Assembly: GCA_043777795.1 (NCBI GenBank)
Contig: JAYWHJ010000178.1
Span: forward strand, 1 to 24,938
Source: JAAFIP01 sp043777795
Lineage (GTDB): Bacteria; Pseudomonadota; Gammaproteobacteria; Burkholderiales; Burkholderiaceae_C
Length of the DNA: 24,938 nt
Direction: 5' to 3'
Shown here: piece by piece, positions 22,108 through 24,938 of the stretch
How positions within the stretch are numbered: position 1 is the stretch's first letter
Layout: each line of letters starts with the position of its first letter
Notes under the pieces: generated by a model
The model's input: only the letters and a program-made list of their open reading frames with translations
Told to the model about the DNA's origin: nothing
Database searches by the model: none
Made by a program: the position numbers and the translations under genes

Positions 22108-22725
22108 ATGCCCGTGATTGTTGTTGCAAACCCCAAAGGTGGGGTCGGTAAGTCTACCTTGGCTACCAATATTGCGGGCTATATGGCCTCTCAAGGCCAT
22201 AAGGTGATGTTGGGCGACGCGGACAGGCAGCAGTCGAGCAAGCTATGGCTGGGCCTGCGCCCACCTGCTGCGCGCGCCATCAGCACGTGGGATGTTTCCG
22301 AGGACGTCATTGCCAAGCCGCCCAAGGGCACTACCCATGTGGTGCTGGACACGCCTGGTGGGCTGCACGGCTGGCGCTTCAAAGACGTGATGAAGATGGC
22401 GGACAAAGTCATTGTGCCGCTGCAGCCCAGCGTGTTCGACATCTTTGCCACCCGCAAGTTTTTGGACGACCTGGCCGAATATCGGCAGGCGGGCAAGCTG
22501 CAGGTGGGCCTGGTGGGCATGCGGGTAGACAGCCGCACCCTGTCAGCCGACAAGCTGCAAGAGTTTGTGGCCACGCTGGGACTCCCAGTGCTGGCCACCC
22601 TGCGCGATACGCAAAACTACATCCACTTGGCCGCACGCGGTCTGACCCTGTTTGACGTCGCGCCTAGTCGGGTCGAGAAAGACCTGGAACAATGGCAAAG
22701 CCTGTGCAAGTGGCTGGACAAATAA
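22108..22725 (+). CDS. Solitary ParA-family ATPase
   Basis: A 205-residue P-loop ATPase of the ParA/MinD group, which positions cargo such as DNA, chemoreceptors or polar complexes. The deviant Walker A is PKGGVGKST (residues 9-17). The second motif is GDADRQQSS and Walker B is LDTPGG. It lacks the N-terminal DNA-binding domain of large ParA proteins. There is no parB next to it and no replication gene, so this is an orphan ParA rather than the chromosome-partition pair. GGAG lies 6 bases before the ATG. The MaoC-type gene follows after 33 bases, an unexplained pairing. Confidence 0.92.
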   Translation: MPVIVVANPKGGVGKSTLATNIAGYMASQGHKVMLGDADRQQSSKLWLGLRPPAARAISTWDVSEDVIAKPPKGTTHVVLDTPGGLHGWRFKDVMKMADKVIVPLQPSVFDIFATRKFLDDLAEYRQAGKLQVGLVGMRVDSRTLSADKLQEFVATLGLPVLATLRDTQNYIHLAARGLTLFDVAPSRVEKDLEQWQSLCKWLDK

Positions 22726-22758
22726 TAATCCCATCAATTCAAAAACCAAACTCTCAAC

Positions 22759-23214
22759 ATGAAAACCTTTCAAACCCTCTCCGACGTAGCCGCCTGCGTA
22801 GGCCAAGAAGTCGCAACCAGTGACTGGACGACCATCACTCAAGCGCAAATCCAGCAGTTTGCCGATGCCACGGGCGACCAGCAGTGGATCCATGTGGATG
22901 TAGAGCGTGCCAAGGCGGGGCCTTTTGGGGCGCCGATAGCGCACGGCTTTCTCACCCTGTCCCTGATTCCGAAGTTTTTTGAAACCGCCATCGCCATCAC
23001 CGAAACCCGCATGGGCGTGAACTATGGCCTGAACAAAGTGCGCTTTATTTCGCCCGTGCCCGTAGGCAGCCGCCTGCGCGCCAAGCTCAAACTGCTGGCC
23101 TGTGATCCGATAGACCAGGGCGGTGTGCAAATGGCTTGGGAAGTGACGGTGGAGCGCGAGGGCTCTGCTAAACCCGTGTGCGTGGCTGAGTCGATTGCGC
23201 GGCGCTACCCATAG
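22759..23214 (+). CDS. MaoC-family enoyl-CoA hydratase/dehydratase
   Basis: A 151-residue hot-dog-fold protein of the MaoC / (R)-specific hydratase group, NodN-like. The hydratase motif is FADATGDQQWIHVDVERA (about residues 35-52), with the catalytic Asp and His, followed by GAPIAHGFLTLSL. The C-terminal half has VNYGLNKVRFISPVPVG. It would hydrate trans-2-enoyl-CoA or a related acyl thioester; the true substrate cannot be told from sequence. It is in the same direction as parA and may be co-transcribed. It ends before the convergent unknown gene, with repeat copy F between. Confidence 0.93.
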   Translation: MKTFQTLSDVAACVGQEVATSDWTTITQAQIQQFADATGDQQWIHVDVERAKAGPFGAPIAHGFLTLSLIPKFFETAIAITETRMGVNYGLNKVRFISPVPVGSRLRAKLKLLACDPIDQGGVQMAWEVTVEREGSAKPVCVAESIARRYP

Positions 23215-23252
23215 TGTTGTGTATGGCGCATTCTATTTCTCATGGGAAATAG

Positions 23253-23300
23253 CCTTCTAGCCCAATAAAATATCGCGGGAGTAGCTATCTACAATGTAGC
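23253..23300 (-). repeat. Dispersed intergenic repeat, copy F
   Basis: On the minus strand: GCTACATTGTAGATAGC, TACTCC, CGCGATATTTTATTGGGC, TAGAAGG. It lies between the convergent maoC-type gene and the 120-aa unknown gene. Confidence 0.75.
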
Positions 23301-23308
23301 GAACGATT

Positions 23309-23671
23309 TTATATCGGGCTGAGCTGCTTGCTGGAAATCCATTGGTTAAAGCAGGGTAGCAAGCTGTTAATGCGGTGCGCGGCCTCGCTTTGGTTGTGCA
23401 GCATGCTGATCACTAAGTACGCATCGCTGCGCAGCATCCACAGATCGTTCACACTGCGGGCAGCGCGGATTTTGAACTGCAGACGTTCTGCGTCAATTCC
23501 GGTCACATCATGCAAAGCCGTTGTCATACGTTGTTTGATCTGCGCGATCGGCAGCTTGCCTTTGTGCATGGGTACTTTGCCGCTGGCGTGTGAAACGCTG
23601 TCGCTACTTCCGCTACTATTATGGGTGGTGGAAAAGGGAAAGCTCAGGACTCGGCTCATCGTGATCAGCAT
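23309..23671 (-). CDS. Unknown 120-aa protein
   Basis: A 120-residue protein that I do not recognise. The N-terminal 35 residues are Ser-rich and probably unstructured. From KGKLPIAQIKQRM onward it looks like a compact helical domain (VTGIDAERLQFKIRAARSV, LWMLRSDAYLVISMLH). A good ribosome site (GGAGA, 9 bases from the ATG at 23671) supports this start. No signal peptide. A palindrome of CRP/FNR type lies about 185 bases upstream. Confidence 0.7.
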   Translation of the reverse strand: MLITMSRVLSFPFSTTHNSSGSSDSVSHASGKVPMHKGKLPIAQIKQRMTTALHDVTGIDAERLQFKIRAARSVNDLWMLRSDAYLVISMLHNQSEAAHRINSLLPCFNQWISSKQLSPI

Positions 23672-23730
23672 CTTGGTGTCTCCAAAGTCGTCTTGTGGAC
23701 GGTTCTTGCACTGCGGCTTTGAGAGTATTC

Positions 23731-23837
23731 AAAACCACTTTCGATATGCTGGTAAGTTTACGCAGTTGGGGGTAAATTACTTAGGCGTGATCTTCTAATT
23801 TAATTGCGACGAAATCACGAAAAGCACTTTCGTATGG
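23731..23837. repeat. Pair of diverged direct repeats in a gene-free gap
   Basis: AAAACCACTTTCGATATG (23731-23748) and AAAAGCACTTTCGTATG (23821-23837) match except for one substitution and one inserted base. Both lie upstream of the 120-aa gene, in the 239-base gap to the DUF2783 gene, and could be paired regulator sites. Confidence 0.5.
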
Positions 23838-23854
23838 GCGCTTGTTGGGGGATT

Positions 23855-23870
23855 GTGATTTTTATCACTG
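23855..23870. promoter_or_regulatory. CRP/FNR-type palindrome
   Basis: TGTGATTTTTATCACT contains a perfect GTGAT-N4-ATCAC palindrome, close to the CRP consensus TGTGA-N6-TCACA and related to FNR-type sites. It lies upstream of the 120-aa gene and just past the end of the DUF2783 gene. Which regulator uses it is unknown. Confidence 0.5.
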
Positions 23871-23910
23871 AATATGACATGGCATGCATGGTGGGCAGTC
23901 CCGCTGCAAG

Positions 23911-24111
23911 CTAGTCTGCGCTTGGTTGCGCCAGTGCGATGCAATCAGCCAATACCTTAGCATCGCCGATTTGGTTAGCTAGCAGCAGTATCAGCCGTGC
24001 ATTGAGTAGCGCAGACTGCTCGATACTCAGGCCTTCGTGCGCGTCGAGCAGGGCTTCGTAAAAGCCATCTGCATCTTGGAACTGGTTGGCCAGTGTGGCG
24101 TGCTGGGTCAT
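23911..24111 (-). CDS. DUF2783 small protein
   Basis: A 66-residue protein with the DUF2783 pattern: DADGFYEALLDAHEGLS, then EQSALLNARLILLLANQIGD. It is a short helical protein of unknown function that is often encoded beside FAD-dependent aromatic monooxygenases. Here its ATG overlaps the stop of that gene (ATGA), so the two are translated together and may interact. It ends the operon. Confidence 0.87.
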   Translation of the reverse strand: MTQHATLANQFQDADGFYEALLDAHEGLSIEQSALLNARLILLLANQIGDAKVLADCIALAQPSAD

Positions 24112-24938
24112 GCACGCGCCCCTTGACTGTCAATGCCCGCGCAGCGTGCCACTGCGCAGGCCAAGCTGTTGTCCAACTGGCTACCTCGCGCGGCAAGGTA
24201 GCTGTCGGGTCGCAGCAGTACCCAGCGGCTAGGGCCCTGGAGGGGAAGGCCGCAGGCGATGGCCAGCAGGCCGGGTGCGTCAATCACTGTTTCACATACC
24301 TTTACCTGGCTGGGCTTGGAAATGACATGCACGACGCGCACACGGCAGCCGCTGGCCAAGGCCCGCAGCTTGGCGATGCTGCTAGGCTGCAAGCGGCCAG
24401 AAACGTCACCTAACACTAGTAAAACAGGGTAGGTTCCGGCCCAGCGCAGCAGGTCGTTCAGGCAGGCGGCAGCGCCATCCACCCATTGGAGCGCCACGTT
24501 TTGCACAGAGATGCTACCAGGCAGAGCCGCATCGCTCAATGGCGATGCGCCATACGGATTCGCCACGGCCATGCGCCCCGTGTTGACCAAGGCGCGGGCA
24601 AAGGGGTGCTGCTTGGCCAGGCCAATGGCAGCGCTGCGAAACAGGCGCTCCACACCGTCCGCAGGCCGTAAAAAGCGTGCCGTGCGGTTGGTGACCTGCA
24701 CATTGGTAGTGGCGGCCTCGTGCCGCTCGGGGTGGTAGCTGGCCAAGAGAGCTGGGGCGGCATGGCCGTGCACCACGGCGGCCAGCTTCCAGGCCAGGTT
24801 GTCGGCGTCGGCAATGCCGGTGTTGCCGCCGCGCGCGCCAAAGGGGCTGACCACTTTGGCGCTATCGCCCATCAAGAATACCCAGCTCTTGCTAATCTGC
24901 GCCATCATCTTGTCCACACACTCGCTGCGGTAAGCATA
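24108..24938 (-). CDS. FAD-dependent aromatic monooxygenase, C-terminal part (cut by window end)
   Basis: The frame is open to the right edge, so only about 276 C-terminal residues are seen. FLMGDSAKVVSPFGARGGN with DADNLAWKLA is the FAD ribityl-binding GD motif of PHBH-type flavin monooxygenases (MhpA/phenol hydroxylase-like). The last 100 residues resemble the thioredoxin-like C-terminal domain of these enzymes (WVLLRPDSYLAARG). Such enzymes hydroxylate aromatic rings with NAD(P)H and oxygen; the substrate is unknown. Its stop overlaps the DUF2783 start. A GTG at 24917 is only an internal codon. Confidence 0.88.
   Translation of the reverse strand, partial: YAYRSECVDKMMAQISKSWVFLMGDSAKVVSPFGARGGNTGIADADNLAWKLAAVVHGHAAPALLASYHPERHEAATTNVQVTNRTARFLRPADGVERLFRSAAIGLAKQHPFARALVNTGRMAVANPYGASPLSDAALPGSISVQNVALQWVDGAAACLNDLLRWAGTYPVLLVLGDVSGRLQPSSIAKLRALASGCRVRVVHVISKPSQVKVCETVIDAPGLLAIACGLPLQGPSRWVLLRPDSYLAARGSQLDNSLACAVARCAGIDSQGARA

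Noticed and set aside
1..24938. CRISPR array, prophage or insertion sequence
   Set aside because: No evenly spaced repeats with variable spacers, no transposase or phage gene; the repeats found are scattered single copies.

Overview
The window looks like a chromosomal segment of a betaproteobacterium of the order Burkholderiales, most likely family Comamonadaceae (Rhodoferax-like). The evidence is gene order (TPR-lolB-ispE-tRNA-Gln-prs-rplY; nadK-recN-rapZ divergent from hrcA), the protein sequences, and a dispersed palindromic intergenic repeat of a kind I associate with this family. The genus is an inference. No phage, transposase, CRISPR array or rRNA is visible.

Layout. 1-5518, minus strand: a housekeeping operon running TPR protein > lolB > ispE > tRNA-Gln(TTG) > prs > rplY, ended by a UUCG-loop terminator. 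5539-9655, plus strand: mutM, a dynamin-like GTPase, and mutY, so two enzymes that repair 8-oxoguanine damage flank a membrane-type GTPase. 9713-13165, minus strand: nadK > recN > rapZ. 13217-15034, plus strand: hrcA, tRNA-Arg(ACG) with its terminator, and greB. 15161-16571, minus strand: a Fur-type promoter reading into hemP and a periplasmic Fe(III)-binding protein. 16682-17452, plus strand: a small Cys-containing orphan and a decayed TIGR03118-like pseudogene. 17546-21164, minus strand: tRNA-Arg(CCT), then (in transcription order) MoxR AAA+ ATPase > 74-aa membrane protein > GNAT acetyltransferase > AT-rich ankyrin-type gene > VWA (CoxE-like) protein, tightly packed. 21278-23214, plus strand: diheme cytochrome c with a strong terminator, a solitary ParA-type ATPase, and a MaoC-type hydratase. 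23309-24938, minus strand: an unknown 120-aa protein, and a DUF2783 protein translationally coupled to an FAD monooxygenase cut by the window end.

How parts work together. lolB, ispE, prs, rplY, nadK, recN, rapZ, hrcA and greB are core functions (lipoprotein sorting, isoprenoids, PRPP, translation, NADP, recombination, envelope signalling, heat shock, transcription fidelity). hemP and the Fe(III)-binding protein form a Fur-controlled iron unit. MoxR plus VWA is a known chaperone-like pair, and the genes between them are the least explained part of the window. The other recurrent theme is the roughly 48-bp dispersed repeat: at least five copies lie between or at the ends of genes, one supplies the stop codon of rapZ, and similar sequence occurs inside lolB (over the lipobox codons) and perhaps recN. 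I found no wholly new multi-gene system. The best leads are the dynamin-like GTPase, the MoxR/GNAT/ankyrin/VWA cluster, and the repeat family that enters coding sequence.
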